64,000 nucleotides of DNA from Gammaproteobacteria bacterium 42_54_T18 (GTDB taxonomy: Bacteria > Pseudomonadota > Gammaproteobacteria > Pseudomonadales > Ketobacteraceae): the NCBI GenBank assembly GCA_002163245.1, contig MAAL01000096.1, forward strand, positions 62,001 through 126,000, given 5' to 3'. A model generated the notes under the pieces. It had not been told where the DNA came from and made no database searches. It saw nothing but the letters and a program-made list of their open reading frames with translations. The translations under genes and the position numbers were made by a program. Positions 37,045-47,150 of this stretch are shown here, in pieces (the stretch's first letter is position 1; each line of letters begins with the position of its first letter).

Positions 37045-38805
37045 TCAATTACCTAGATTTTTATCTACTGCATCAAGGAAGCCCTGCATATCAACAATGC
37101 TTTCTTTACTTGGATCTGTTGTTTTGCCTTTCAGATCACCCGTAACATAACCCTGCGCAACCGTATCGATCAATGCGCATTTAAGCTGATCCGAATAATC
37201 AATCAATGGCTGATTATCTTCTCGTTGACCTAAGGTCTCTAACGCATTGGCAACGGCAAAAATTAATGCCGACGAGTTAAACAATTTCGTCTTGCCGTCA
37301 CTTTCCAAATACATCAGGTACAAATCATGCGCTGTGCCGTGAGGTGCTTCGTACAACATAGTGCCATCTTTACTTTCAATAATGGAACTTGCTGTTGCCA
37401 AACTACCACCCAGAGCAGCAGAGATATCAGAGAAGATATCACCATCCAAGTTTAACGCCGGGTAAATACCCTTGCGTGGAGGATCTGTGATCATCTTCTT
37501 AAGCTGACTTGATGGGCGCATGATCATGAAGGAAGGTGGTCGAATATTATCTGCCACCAACTCTTGTCTAATCTCATTAATCACAGTACTGAATACATCA
37601 TCATATTCCATGTATTCACGCTTAAGGCCAAAATAAATTTCTTTATCGTTACGTGCAGCATCTCTAAATACTTGGCTCACCCAATCTTTAATGGCTTCTC
37701 GATCGTTGGCCATAAATAAAACCGGATCGCCTTTTTTAACTTCCCGAGCGTACTTTTCTTCGCCATCTAACGTCACTTTAATAATACCGTCTTCATCTAA
37801 CGGCATATTAAAACTTCCGTACTGATCGCCACCGCCAGCACTCATTCGAGAAATAGACACGCTGAACTTACGATCAGGAATCCCGTATTTCTTAAGGGTA
37901 TTCACCAACTTAAATAACTTTCGACCTGAGGTGTTTTCTGGCACACCCCATAATGCTCGCTCTGGCGGATTTGAAATAACACGGGCGGCTTGAGCATCAA
38001 TAAGTTCGTAATGATATTTTAGCCCTAAACCTTCAAATTCAGTCTTATACTCCGCATCAAAAATACCTTCAATGGTTTCACGCATCACACCATCGTAACC
38101 GGGGATTACGGTATCTTTCAAACCAAGATACACATCACGCTTTTCGTCTATTGCTTGCTTGAAAAAGCCGTGAGCCCACGCTTTTACTTTCTCTGTATCA
38201 TTTGACGCCAACAACCATGGATCGCCCTTTTTAATTTTTCGACGATGCAACTCTATCGGAGCACCACTGGCACCAACAAACATCACTTTAATCACACCCG
38301 TCACTTTAGACAGCTCATTGTGACTGTGCTTGTTTCCACCATCAGCCATCGTGGAAACGGTAATATCGCGACCAATCCACTCAGGAGTCAAACGTTTAAT
38401 ATTTACAAAAGGAATATCTTCACGGGTAATGTTGCCACCGATACCTTTACGGATAGCACCATTCGGGGATTTAGTTGACAGTGGGTCTAGGGTATCTTTA
38501 TCTATTGATGGGTGCTTGACGAGCAACCCTTCTAGCTGGTCGCGGTTCACAGTCATACCCGCATTCTTAATACCTACACCGTGCGCCTTTAACGCTTCAA
38601 TGGATTCCAATACCACCTTGCCGTTGGTCAGCAATCTGTTTTCCGCAGAAAGGTCAATTTCGATGAGATCGATATTCAACCGATTAGAAACAAACTGCTC
38701 AACAACTCTTTCAAAAGCGACTTGGGCCATCTCGTCTCCGTGTAACAGGACTAGAGGCTTCTCAACATTAATCTTATTTCCCATGGGTATTCCTACACTC
38801 TTCAT
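37045..38805 (-). CDS. Isocitrate dehydrogenase-like protein with duplicated domain
   Basis: A 586-residue member of the isocitrate/isopropylmalate dehydrogenase superfamily, much longer than dimeric enzymes (about 415). Family marks are KSPNGAIRKGIGG (112-124), GGDQYGSF (325-332), NLDGDIFSDISAALGGSLATASS (452-474) and EAPHGTAHD (486-494). Two segments repeat: KKGDPWLLASND...YLGLK (192-230) and KKGDPVLFMAND...YFGLK (357-395), each followed by a PPER/PPRK motif. The N-terminal GTIR-type Ser site is present. It probably makes 2-oxoglutarate with NADP+, perhaps as a monomer whose two small domains mimic a dimer, which is inference. Confidence 0.75.
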   Translation of the reverse strand: MKSVGIPMGNKINVEKPLVLLHGDEMAQVAFERVVEQFVSNRLNIDLIEIDLSAENRLLTNGKVVLESIEALKAHGVGIKNAGMTVNRDQLEGLLVKHPSIDKDTLDPLSTKSPNGAIRKGIGGNITREDIPFVNIKRLTPEWIGRDITVSTMADGGNKHSHNELSKVTGVIKVMFVGASGAPIELHRRKIKKGDPWLLASNDTEKVKAWAHGFFKQAIDEKRDVYLGLKDTVIPGYDGVMRETIEGIFDAEYKTEFEGLGLKYHYELIDAQAARVISNPPERALWGVPENTSGRKLFKLVNTLKKYGIPDRKFSVSISRMSAGGGDQYGSFNMPLDEDGIIKVTLDGEEKYAREVKKGDPVLFMANDREAIKDWVSQVFRDAARNDKEIYFGLKREYMEYDDVFSTVINEIRQELVADNIRPPSFMIMRPSSQLKKMITDPPRKGIYPALNLDGDIFSDISAALGGSLATASSIIESKDGTMLYEAPHGTAHDLYLMYLESDGKTKLFNSSALIFAVANALETLGQREDNQPLIDYSDQLKCALIDTVAQGYVTGDLKGKTTDPSKESIVDMQGFLDAVDKNLGN

Positions 38806-38985
38806 CTATTCACATGTTTTATTAGGCCGGATTCTACTCTTTTTTTGTGACATTCCCATAGCTTAGTCAAGATTTGAAGACTTTTAAAATCGACACCCTG
38901 CCTCATTTGGACATTGACAACCACTTTCTACAGACCAAGATCAATAACTGATAAAAAGGCGCACCAGGAGGCAGCTAATATGCTA

Positions 38986-39016
38986 TGTCTATGCGCTATA
39001 TTGTAGCGCATAGACA
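38986..39016. other. 13-bp hairpin between the RND and IDH genes
   Basis: TGTCTATGCGCTA (38986-38998) pairs perfectly with TAGCGCATAGACA (39004-39016) around a 5-nt loop, just after the RND stop. There is no T-run on the minus strand, so it may stop the RND mRNA only with help or protect its 3' end. Confidence 0.6.
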
Positions 39017-39027
39017 GCACTCAAGCC

Positions 39028-42000
39028 CTAATCCTCTTCTTCCAAATGATGCGTTGATACCACACCGAAGTCTTCCAAAATGGCATACAAACAAGGCACA
39101 ACAAACAATACCAAAACGGTAGAGGTAGCAATGCCGAACACTATGCTAGTCGTTAACGGTATCAGTATTTGAGCTTGCAGACTGGTTTCAAAAAGCAAAG
39201 GAGCCATACCCGCAATCGTGGTTAAAGACGTCAAAACCACGGCTCGAAAACGATCATGACTCGCCTTCGCCGCCGCATCATGCACACTAAACCCTTCAGC
39301 GACCCGATTTTTAGCAAAAATCACCAACAATATTGAGTCGTTCACCACAATACCTGCCAACGATACAAACCCCAGCATAGAGGGCATCGTAATATCCAAC
39401 CCCATTAACCAATGCCCCCAAATCACACCTATAAGCGCCAAAGGAATATTTACCATAACAATCATCGGCTCAATATAAGAATGAAACTGCACACTCAGTA
39501 AAATGAAGATAACAAATAACCCCATAATAAACGCTCTCATCATAGAATCCTGAGTCACTTTCGCGTTCTTTGCCTCCCCTTGCATCTCAACCCGAACATT
39601 TGGAAATTGCTTTTCAAATGTTGGTAGGTACTGTTTTTGATAATCCACAAGAATGGCATTTGTATTATTCAATTCTTTATCTACATCACCGTATATTGTC
39701 ACCGTTCGCTGGTTATTCACCCGATGAATCCTTGACACACTTCGTGTCATAGAAATATCCGCCACCGTTGATAACGGAATCACTTTCCCTGTACTTGGGT
39801 GTATTACCGGAAAGTGATCAAAATCAGCCAAACTATCACGAGACTCGCGAGCCAAAATCACGTTGACTTCAATATTTTCCAACCCCACATTACTCTCCAA
39901 CACCTTGCTACCTTGATAGGCCGCTCGTAATTGAGAGGCTATGATTTTTGAATCTAACCCTAATGCAAACGCCCCGGGTTTTAGCTGCAATGTAAATTCA
40001 GGTTTTCCTGGACGCAAGTCATCCATCACATTATTAACGCCAGGGTACCCAGAAAACCAATTCTGCAATGCATAAGACGCCTCAGAAAGCTCTTCAAGAT
40101 CATCACCAAACAATCGAATATAAATAGCACGACCTGCAGGACCGATAGCAGGCTCCTTGATAGATATATTTTGGGCACTAGAGACAACGCCATTTTTTTC
40201 TCGCCACAATGACATAAATTCATTGAGTCGCACCGGTCGCTGCTCTGCACCTAACAAATCAATACTGATAGTTGCTAAATGCGGCCCCGTTTCAAATGCA
40301 TCTGCATTCTCATTAAAATTCACCGTAATTGATTTAATCAACGGTTGTGTTTCAAGCATCGGATATTGTTGACGCAATACATCCTCTACTTGTTTTACCG
40401 ACGTCACCAAGTGATCAACAACCGACTGGGTTTTATGCAATGAAGTACCCGCAGGCATCAGCACTCTAGCCTGCACTAAGTCCCCCTCTAAATCAGGGAA
40501 CGCAGCAAACTTTACAACACCAGAAACCAACAGACTCACTGACAAAACAAAGACACCAATGACCGAACCAACAAACAAATAACGATATCCAATAAGGCGC
40601 GATACCGTCACATCCATTTTAAGACGAAGGTTTTCAAACCAATCTTCAAACTTCTGCCTTAGAACAGGCATCTTCGTATTTTTTTGGTGTTCTAACGAAT
40701 GGTAAAGGTGATGAGGAAGAATAAAGAAAGCTTCAACTAAAGACACAACAATAACGGAAATTAACACAATAGGAATGACACGTAATACCTGTCCAATATC
40801 ACCCTGAATAAAAAGAAGCCCTACAAATATTGATACCGTAGTAAGAAATGATGAGAACACACCGTTGGCAACTTTTTTTGTTCCGTCAATCGCCGCCTCC
40901 ATGGGGCTTTTACCATGACGCAATTGACTAGCAATGCTTTCACTAATCACAATGGCATCGTCCATCAAAATCCCCAGGGCAAGCAACAAGGCAACCATAG
41001 ATAACATATTGATACTGATACCCAGATTACCTAGGACAAACGCACTGGCCAAAAAGGAAACAGGTAATCCCATCACAACCCAAAATGCATAACGAGAACC
41101 AAAAAACAGCCACATCACTAAAAACACTAAAATCAAACCCTGCAGCGCATTGCTGCTTAACAGGCTAATTCGATCACTAACGATACTGGTATAATCCTGG
41201 GTAAGATAAAACGACACACCTTCGGGCAATCGTCGCTCTTCTTCCTGTACAAACTGTTTAACACGGTTTAATACTCGCAAACTATCATCTAAGGTATTTT
41301 TCTTGATCTTCAAGAATGCAGCAGGCTGATTGTTTAATGTTGCCTGCTGAGATTCTGTTTCAAATTCATCAACAATATTCGCAATATCACCTAATAGAAC
41401 CTCGTTACCTTGAGAGCCACGTAATACCACCAACATTGACAACTCGGCAATGGATCTGCGCTCATCACTTAAACGGATTTGATAATCACGAAATTCGGTT
41501 TTAACATCACCTACAGGTAGATCCACATCTTGATTAGAAATCACCTGAGCAATATCTTGTAAACTTAATCCTAACTCACGTAACTTGTGCTGCGTCACTT
41601 GCACTTGAAACTGTCGACTTGAAAACCCCTGTATCTCAACCAGAGGAATACCAGAAAACTGTAACATTCGTTGCTTTACATCTTCCGCCAAACGCTTTAA
41701 CTCAGGACGCGCTAAGTCAGCCGTTAATGCCACAGTAATCACTTCTTGAGTTCTTCCCAGCTCTTTTACCGCCGGAATTTCTGATTCATCAGGGAAGTTA
41801 TCAACCGCATCTACCTCAGATTTAACATCATCCAAAAACTTAGAAAAATCACCAGCCTCTAACATTTTCACAGTCATAATCGCGAGCGATGTACGCGCCT
41901 GGCAGCGTTTTTCTTCAATAAAACTAATGCCATCCAATGCATCTTCTAACGGCTTACAGATTCCCGTCTCTACATCTTTCGGAGCCGCTCCGGGATACGG

Positions 42001-42141
42001 CACTCGAATTTCGACCTCAAATGATTTAACTTCAGGAAATGTTTCTCGTTTTATTGATGGCAGCGTTAACATACCCGCCAACAGAAACATCACCATCATT
42101 AAGTTGGCCGCTGTTGGGTGTTTTGCAAAGAATCGAATCAT
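39028..42141 (-). CDS. RND-family efflux pump inner-membrane transporter
   Basis: A 1037-residue proton-driven pump with the twelve-helix RND architecture. It begins MIRFFAKHPTAANLMMVMFLLAG, has GxxD-type helix 4 sequence MVALLLALGILMDDAIVISES (with the proton-relay acidic pair) and a second-half repeat VSLAGIVVNDSILLV. I start at the ATG at 42141, which overlaps the upstream MFP stop region, rather than a longer frame. It forms an operon with the membrane-fusion protein and TetR regulator. No outer-membrane channel is present; substrates unknown. Confidence 0.94.
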   Translation of the reverse strand: MIRFFAKHPTAANLMMVMFLLAGMLTLPSIKRETFPEVKSFEVEIRVPYPGAAPKDVETGICKPLEDALDGISFIEEKRCQARTSLAIMTVKMLEAGDFSKFLDDVKSEVDAVDNFPDESEIPAVKELGRTQEVITVALTADLARPELKRLAEDVKQRMLQFSGIPLVEIQGFSSRQFQVQVTQHKLRELGLSLQDIAQVISNQDVDLPVGDVKTEFRDYQIRLSDERRSIAELSMLVVLRGSQGNEVLLGDIANIVDEFETESQQATLNNQPAAFLKIKKNTLDDSLRVLNRVKQFVQEEERRLPEGVSFYLTQDYTSIVSDRISLLSSNALQGLILVFLVMWLFFGSRYAFWVVMGLPVSFLASAFVLGNLGISINMLSMVALLLALGILMDDAIVISESIASQLRHGKSPMEAAIDGTKKVANGVFSSFLTTVSIFVGLLFIQGDIGQVLRVIPIVLISVIVVSLVEAFFILPHHLYHSLEHQKNTKMPVLRQKFEDWFENLRLKMDVTVSRLIGYRYLFVGSVIGVFVLSVSLLVSGVVKFAAFPDLEGDLVQARVLMPAGTSLHKTQSVVDHLVTSVKQVEDVLRQQYPMLETQPLIKSITVNFNENADAFETGPHLATISIDLLGAEQRPVRLNEFMSLWREKNGVVSSAQNISIKEPAIGPAGRAIYIRLFGDDLEELSEASYALQNWFSGYPGVNNVMDDLRPGKPEFTLQLKPGAFALGLDSKIIASQLRAAYQGSKVLESNVGLENIEVNVILARESRDSLADFDHFPVIHPSTGKVIPLSTVADISMTRSVSRIHRVNNQRTVTIYGDVDKELNNTNAILVDYQKQYLPTFEKQFPNVRVEMQGEAKNAKVTQDSMMRAFIMGLFVIFILLSVQFHSYIEPMIVMVNIPLALIGVIWGHWLMGLDITMPSMLGFVSLAGIVVNDSILLVIFAKNRVAEGFSVHDAAAKASHDRFRAVVLTSLTTIAGMAPLLFETSLQAQILIPLTTSIVFGIATSTVLVLFVVPCLYAILEDFGVVSTHHLEEED

Positions 42142-42142
42142 A

Positions 42143-43552
42143 TTATTGGCCTTCCACCCATTGCTGAATCCTTTGCTCCATAACCTCATCTGTTGAGGCA
42201 TGCAACACCATGCCATTCACCGCAGGAAATAGATCTGACACAATAATCTGCTGCCCTTCACTCAATCCATTTTTAAACAAAGCAATAGATCCAAATTGAT
42301 AGTCCGGTTTCATCGCCTTTTTAAACAGTACCTTCTTTTTTATTGTTTTCTCATTTTCTACCAGTTCCACATCAGAAAGCATGTATACGCTACCTTCATG
42401 TAAGGCATCTCGAGGAATAACATAAAAGCTCTGGGGCCGAGAACGAATCACCACTTCCGTATACATTTGTGCAATCAGCGGCGGACGCACCCCTGGTTCA
42501 ACATTTTTGTACGGATTATCCACACTCACCATAATGCCTAACGTTCGTGTAGAAGGGTCCAAATTATCACTGATACGCTCAACTTTTGCAGGCCAACGAA
42601 TATTAGGAACTCCTGGTAGGCGTACTTCAGCTTCAATACCTAACATTTCAAACATTGCACTGGTTTTTATCATCAACACGGCTTTCTCAAAAGAAAGCCC
42701 CCCAGCACCTCCCCCAGGAGCTCTCATCGACTTCGCCAAAGAGTGAAAACGCTCTACCGGAAACTGTACATTAATAAGCACTTTATCAATGGTTTGTGTA
42801 GAAAACAGGGAAGTTCCCTGAGCAACAAATTGATTTTCTTCTACCGATAGTTCGGTAATACGGCCATCAAAAGGCATCACTATTTTAGTTCGTTCCACAT
42901 TACGCTGTTGCGTTTCTACCGACGCCTCAGCAATAACAATTTTAGCAACCAAGACATCACGTTGAGCGGGCAAGGTATCCAACTGAATCTTAAGACTCTG
43001 CACTTCCTGTTTAAGCTGAATAACAGCACTTTTTTGACTATCAACTGTTGACTGAGCAATTGATTTTTTTGACAAAAGCTTCTGTTTCCTTACCAATTCT
43101 TTGTTGGCAAGAGTCAGCTTCTGCTGCACTAATGCAAGATTCACTTTTACATCATTTAAGTTCGCATCCAACTCACGAAGGTTTGCCTGTGTCACCGCAA
43201 CATCAGCCTTCGCTTGCTGTAATGCCAATTGGTAATCACGCTCATCAACCCTTAATACCAAGGTATCTTTGGGTATTAACTCCCCTTTGCGTAATTTAGG
43301 ATGAACATAAGTCACCATGCTACTAACCTCTAGTTTCACATTAAGCAAAACATTCGGCTCTACAACACCGTAACCGGTAATTGTTGGCGCAATCATATGC
43401 GGTTTTAAGGTAATCACACTGACCGGAACCGGTTTCTTAGCAAGATCATCATGTTCCATAGTTGGTTGTAGCTTCACTAACACAACGGAAATCGCTACAA
43501 ACACCATGAGTGCCAACAAAAAAGCTCGTTTTTTCGTTAATACCACCATCAT
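42143..43552 (-). CDS. RND efflux membrane-fusion (adaptor) protein
   Basis: A 469-residue periplasmic adaptor with one N-terminal membrane helix (about 8-25), a barrel-sandwich/lipoyl part starting LKPHMIAPTITGYGVVEP, a long alpha-helical hairpin (about 105-205, ALQQAKADVAVTQANL and QKLTLANKELVRKQ) and the second lipoyl half VMPFDGRITELSVEENQFV. It is longer than typical AcrA proteins because of C-terminal strands. Its ATG overlaps the tetR stop (ATGA) and its stop abuts the transporter start, so the three genes are coupled. Confidence 0.92.
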   Translation of the reverse strand: MMVVLTKKRAFLLALMVFVAISVVLVKLQPTMEHDDLAKKPVPVSVITLKPHMIAPTITGYGVVEPNVLLNVKLEVSSMVTYVHPKLRKGELIPKDTLVLRVDERDYQLALQQAKADVAVTQANLRELDANLNDVKVNLALVQQKLTLANKELVRKQKLLSKKSIAQSTVDSQKSAVIQLKQEVQSLKIQLDTLPAQRDVLVAKIVIAEASVETQQRNVERTKIVMPFDGRITELSVEENQFVAQGTSLFSTQTIDKVLINVQFPVERFHSLAKSMRAPGGGAGGLSFEKAVLMIKTSAMFEMLGIEAEVRLPGVPNIRWPAKVERISDNLDPSTRTLGIMVSVDNPYKNVEPGVRPPLIAQMYTEVVIRSRPQSFYVIPRDALHEGSVYMLSDVELVENEKTIKKKVLFKKAMKPDYQFGSIALFKNGLSEGQQIIVSDLFPAVNGMVLHASTDEVMEQRIQQWVEGQ

Positions 43553-44175
43553 TTTTCCTCAACACCTTGAATAAACATCTGATAAATATGATCCGCCCAC
43601 TGTGGGCTATTAACATCCTGTTTTGATATATCCCACGCTCGCTCTCTTATAGGCTCTGCAAAAAAAGGCATCAGCAACATATTCATTAATGAGAACGCTG
43701 CCCAATGGGGATTTAGATCTTTGCGCATCCGCCCTAGCGCTTGCTCTTGAGCGATCAATTTCGGTAAAAATGCACGCATACGTTTAGGAAACAATTCAAT
43801 AAAACGCTCCCCTAGCGGTCCCGGCTGACCCACAATATCATCGATCAGAAAGCGCCCCATGATTCGGTTATTTTTAAGATGCTCTAACGTTGCAAAAATA
43901 AAACCTTTTAACGGCTCACCACTCTCAGCCAAATGCTCTAAGGAGGAAAAGTGTTGCGTTGATAGGTTTTCTAATAAGGCAATGAATAAACCTTCCTTAC
44001 TACCGAAGTAATAACTGATCATTGCAGACTGCATGCCAGCCTCACTTGCGATCTCTCTAATAGTAATATTTCTAAAGCTTTTCTCAGTCAATAGGTTATG
44101 AGCAGCCTCAATTAGCCGCGCTTTGCGCTCTTGCTGCTCTTCTGGATCCGATGGTCGACCGCGGCCTGCGTTCAC
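43549..44175 (-). CDS. TetR-family repressor of the RND operon
   Basis: A 208-residue TetR protein. The helix-turn-helix is ITIREIASEAGMQSAMISYYFGSKEGLF (about 35-62). I start at the GTG at 44175 because GAGG lies six to seven bases upstream; an ATG at 44187 sits inside the operator palindrome. It is first in the tetR-mfp-rnd operon and probably represses it through the 17-bp inverted repeat at 44182-44233. The ligand is unknown. Confidence 0.88.
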   Translation of the reverse strand: MNAGRGRPSDPEEQQERKARLIEAAHNLLTEKSFRNITIREIASEAGMQSAMISYYFGSKEGLFIALLENLSTQHFSSLEHLAESGEPLKGFIFATLEHLKNNRIMGRFLIDDIVGQPGPLGERFIELFPKRMRAFLPKLIAQEQALGRMRKDLNPHWAAFSLMNMLLMPFFAEPIRERAWDISKQDVNSPQWADHIYQMFIQGVEEK

Positions 44176-44181
44176 ATAACA

Positions 44182-44233
44182 CCTCATTAGGCTATTTATT
44201 TGATCAGTTGATTAATTAAATAGCCTAATGAGG
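44182..44233. promoter_or_regulatory. 17-bp perfect inverted repeat, probable TetR operator
   Basis: CCTCATTAGGCTATTTA (44182-44198) and TAAATAGCCTAATGAGG (44217-44233) are exact reverse complements separated by 18 bp. The left arm contains the ribosome-binding sequence of the adjacent TetR gene. The length suggests two stacked repressor dimers or a TetR dimer pair. Confidence 0.75.
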
Positions 44234-44346
44234 ATAAAAACAAGTAACAAATTGCAACTTTTTACAAAATCCAGCCAAGTCTCAGCCACAACCACCCCTT
44301 TATATATTAGGGGCGGTTGCAATATACTGGATGACGGCCGAAGGGT

Positions 44347-45969
44347 TTATAAATCTTCTAAGATGATTTTCTCGATGTTTCTCTCTGCCAATGCAGAAAT
44401 AGTTAACGCTGGGTTCACCGCCCCAGTACTACCGTTGACCATTGCGCCATCCATAACATATAAGCCATCATAGCCATGAACGCGTCCATAAGCATCGGTT
44501 GCCTTGCCAAGGACTACGCCACCTAGCGGGTGCGCCGTAAACGATGCATTAACATCGGGAATCAGCCCTGGAAGCCCTGGCACACTCCAACTTGCAGCAG
44601 CAATTTTATTATTCATTTCCCGCGCAGATTCTACGACATCATTGTTGCCATTTTCAGGCCATAGCAATGTACAGGAATCCGTTTGCTCATTATATTCGAA
44701 TCGCGCACGGTTCTTCATATCAAAGCCCATACCTAAACTACCAATGACGCCCACATTAACGGGAACATGTAGCGCATACCAATTTTCCAACGTTACTGGC
44801 ACATCAAGGGAGGCATCATGTATTTTACTGGCAGAAGGTGATGCCTGGGTAACTCCTAACGATGGAGCCATGGTTCGAACAACTGCAGCATCGCCATTAG
44901 TACCCCAACCTTCACCAACATGCTCATTCAGATCAGGCAAATCACCTCGCTCTCGAGCCCGCAATAGCAATTCAGTCGTTCCGATAGAACCTGCCGCCAT
45001 AAATAGTTTCCCACAGGACAATGTGTACTCGTCAATAACCTCTCCCATGGGATCAATTTGTTCAACCTGCACGAGATAATTACCGCTGGAGTCACGGCTA
45101 ACGCCCTTGACCTGAGTACCAGAATAAACACTGGTATAACCACTATCTTCTGCATATTTTAAATAGTTTTGAGTTAAATCAAACTTGGCTCCATTGGCGT
45201 TACCATGATTACTCTCACCAACAGTCGCTGATCGACGATTCCCTCGCCACCAACGATATTCATCACGAACAACATCCCAATTCCAAATGCCATCAATTGA
45301 CTCTGGTGTATAACCTGCTGAACGAGCGTGACTATCCCAAACTCGAGAATGCCCCCAGGCCGACTTCCAATATAAATCACTCGGTAACGGGCTTACACGT
45401 AACATCTCTCTTACTCGTGGGTAAAACGTGTTGTTCATTTCATCAAAATCGACATTATCTTGAAAAATTTCTTCAAAGTACTCACGCTCAGGCTGAATCA
45501 GTACGCCGGTAAATACTTTTGAACCACCACCCACGCAGGCACCACGCCAAACGGATATATGATCGTAATCAGTGACATCCAAAATCCCACCAAACTTATC
45601 AAAATTGAACGGTATCCCAGTGACCTGCGTTATATCCGTTCGATGCCAATACGCTCTGCCGTCAGGGGCAAAATCATTGGAATGAATATCTCTTCGGGGA
45701 TCCTGAGGCCAACGACAACCACGTTCCAAAACCGTGGTTTCTATACCTGCTTGTGCCAAGCGGTAGGCTGAGATTGCACCGCCGAAACCGGATCCAATCA
45801 CCAATGCTGGCGTATAGGTAGGCGGCTTAGCAACCGGCTCAAAGAGCTCGGGAACCTTCTCTCGGTATTTCTCCTCAGGTGTATGAGCTGATGCTGTATT
45901 ACTCACTACTGGCAACCCAGTGGCAGCCGCAGCGACGCCTGTCGATTTAAGAAAAGATCTTCGTTTCAT
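44347..45969 (-). CDS. Tat-exported class I cholesterol oxidase-like GMC oxidoreductase
   Basis: A 540-residue FAD enzyme that matches Streptomyces-type cholesterol oxidase along its length. The signal has RRSFLK (3-8) for the Tat path with an AxA near SASA/H (about 29). FAD binding is VIGSGFGGA (57-65). Active-site His480 (HPLGGV) and Asn519 (VNPALT) align with ChoA His447 and Asn485; the ChoA Glu361 equivalent is not obvious, with LDVPVTLEN in that area. It would oxidise and isomerise 3-beta-hydroxysterols at or outside the cell envelope. It is monocistronic and separated from the steroid operons by 24 kb. Confidence 0.88.
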   Translation of the reverse strand: MKRRSFLKSTGVAAAATGLPVVSNTASAHTPEEKYREKVPELFEPVAKPPTYTPALVIGSGFGGAISAYRLAQAGIETTVLERGCRWPQDPRRDIHSNDFAPDGRAYWHRTDITQVTGIPFNFDKFGGILDVTDYDHISVWRGACVGGGSKVFTGVLIQPEREYFEEIFQDNVDFDEMNNTFYPRVREMLRVSPLPSDLYWKSAWGHSRVWDSHARSAGYTPESIDGIWNWDVVRDEYRWWRGNRRSATVGESNHGNANGAKFDLTQNYLKYAEDSGYTSVYSGTQVKGVSRDSSGNYLVQVEQIDPMGEVIDEYTLSCGKLFMAAGSIGTTELLLRARERGDLPDLNEHVGEGWGTNGDAAVVRTMAPSLGVTQASPSASKIHDASLDVPVTLENWYALHVPVNVGVIGSLGMGFDMKNRARFEYNEQTDSCTLLWPENGNNDVVESAREMNNKIAAASWSVPGLPGLIPDVNASFTAHPLGGVVLGKATDAYGRVHGYDGLYVMDGAMVNGSTGAVNPALTISALAERNIEKIILEDL

Positions 45970-46262
45970 GATGACATAACCCTTTAAATTTTAGGTGCAC
46001 TTAACCGTTCAAACACTCTCCATGTTTGAATTGGTAGTTAATGCGTGCAATTATTTTCTACATACAATCCGTTTATAGATGTATAAAAAACGCGCAGTAT
46101 ATCCAAGCTCTCGTATTAAGCACGCTTAGATTGGTTAATTAATGTAGTCATATCATGACGGTTAAACTGTACAATGAAGTAATAACAAAAAGCAGGGGCT
46201 ATACCACGAGAAAGGCTGTCACCCCCCTCCCCCTCAACATTTCCATATTAAGGATAAATAAA

Positions 46263-47150
46263 ATGGATTTTTTTCCCAAAAAAAACGTATCAGCAACATG
46301 GTTGCAGAGCTCTTCACCAATAAAAGCGCTGTTTGTGATATTTACTGTTGCTTTACTTTCCGCCTGTAAGGCCAGCAACCCCATTGATCCCATATTAGCG
46401 ATAGGTGATGATGGTGCTACTCACCTCAAATGGAGCAGCCCCCACCAAGATGTTTCACATTTTAATATCTATTTCTCCACACTAGAGGGAACCGCATCCG
46501 AAGGCCAAAAGATAGGGCCCATTCCTGAATCCGCTCAAAAGCGAAATGGCATCTATACTCATGCAGGTCTGATCAACGGCGCAACCTACTACTATGTTGT
46601 TACCGGTGTGAATCTTGAAGGTGAAGAATCAGCCCCTAGCATTGAGGTCAGCGCTACACCAGTAGAAGCCCCAGAAGAAGCGATCAATGGAAGGTTTCTA
46701 TCGATAGGTCTAAATGATGACGTTATTCATGATTATGGAACAGGACTCGAGTGGCAACGGTGCAGCGTCGGACAGACTTGGAATCAAATACAGCAAAATT
46801 GCGAAGGTGACCGAGCTACTTATGATTGGCAAACTGCAAACGGCATGACAGCACCGGGGGATTTCCGGTTGCCAACGTTGTATGAATTGCAGACGCTAAT
46901 TTACTGCTCTTCTGCAGAGGTATATGGTATGGGTCGTCGTTTATGTGATGACAATTCTTCTCAACCAGCGATAGTAGAGGAAGCGTTTCCAAATTCAACG
47001 CCTGATTCTACAACCGGCTGGACCTGGACGAGCACTGTTGCTTTACTCCCAGGACGATCCTATAGCGTTGGTTTTTATAGCGGTATCTATGATCATGTTG
47101 AGTACCATATTACGCAGTCGGGTGTGCGTTTGGTTCGAGAAGCTCAATAA
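46263..47150 (+). CDS. Lipoprotein with fibronectin III-like and DUF1566 domains
   Basis: A 295-residue exported lipoprotein. The lipobox LLSAC puts the acylated Cys at residue 35. Residues about 50-135 look like a fibronectin type III domain (THLKWSSP ... ATYYYVVTGVN) and about 150-290 are DUF1566 (GTGLEWQRC, ATYDWQTA, DFRLPTLYELQTL, WTWTSTVA and GVRLVRE). I choose the ATG at 46263 with AGGATAAATAAA upstream; frames starting earlier spoil the signal peptide. Role unknown; DUF1566 domains occur in surface proteins. Confidence 0.83.
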   Translation: MDFFPKKNVSATWLQSSSPIKALFVIFTVALLSACKASNPIDPILAIGDDGATHLKWSSPHQDVSHFNIYFSTLEGTASEGQKIGPIPESAQKRNGIYTHAGLINGATYYYVVTGVNLEGEESAPSIEVSATPVEAPEEAINGRFLSIGLNDDVIHDYGTGLEWQRCSVGQTWNQIQQNCEGDRATYDWQTANGMTAPGDFRLPTLYELQTLIYCSSAEVYGMGRRLCDDNSSQPAIVEEAFPNSTPDSTTGWTWTSTVALLPGRSYSVGFYSGIYDHVEYHITQSGVRLVREAQ

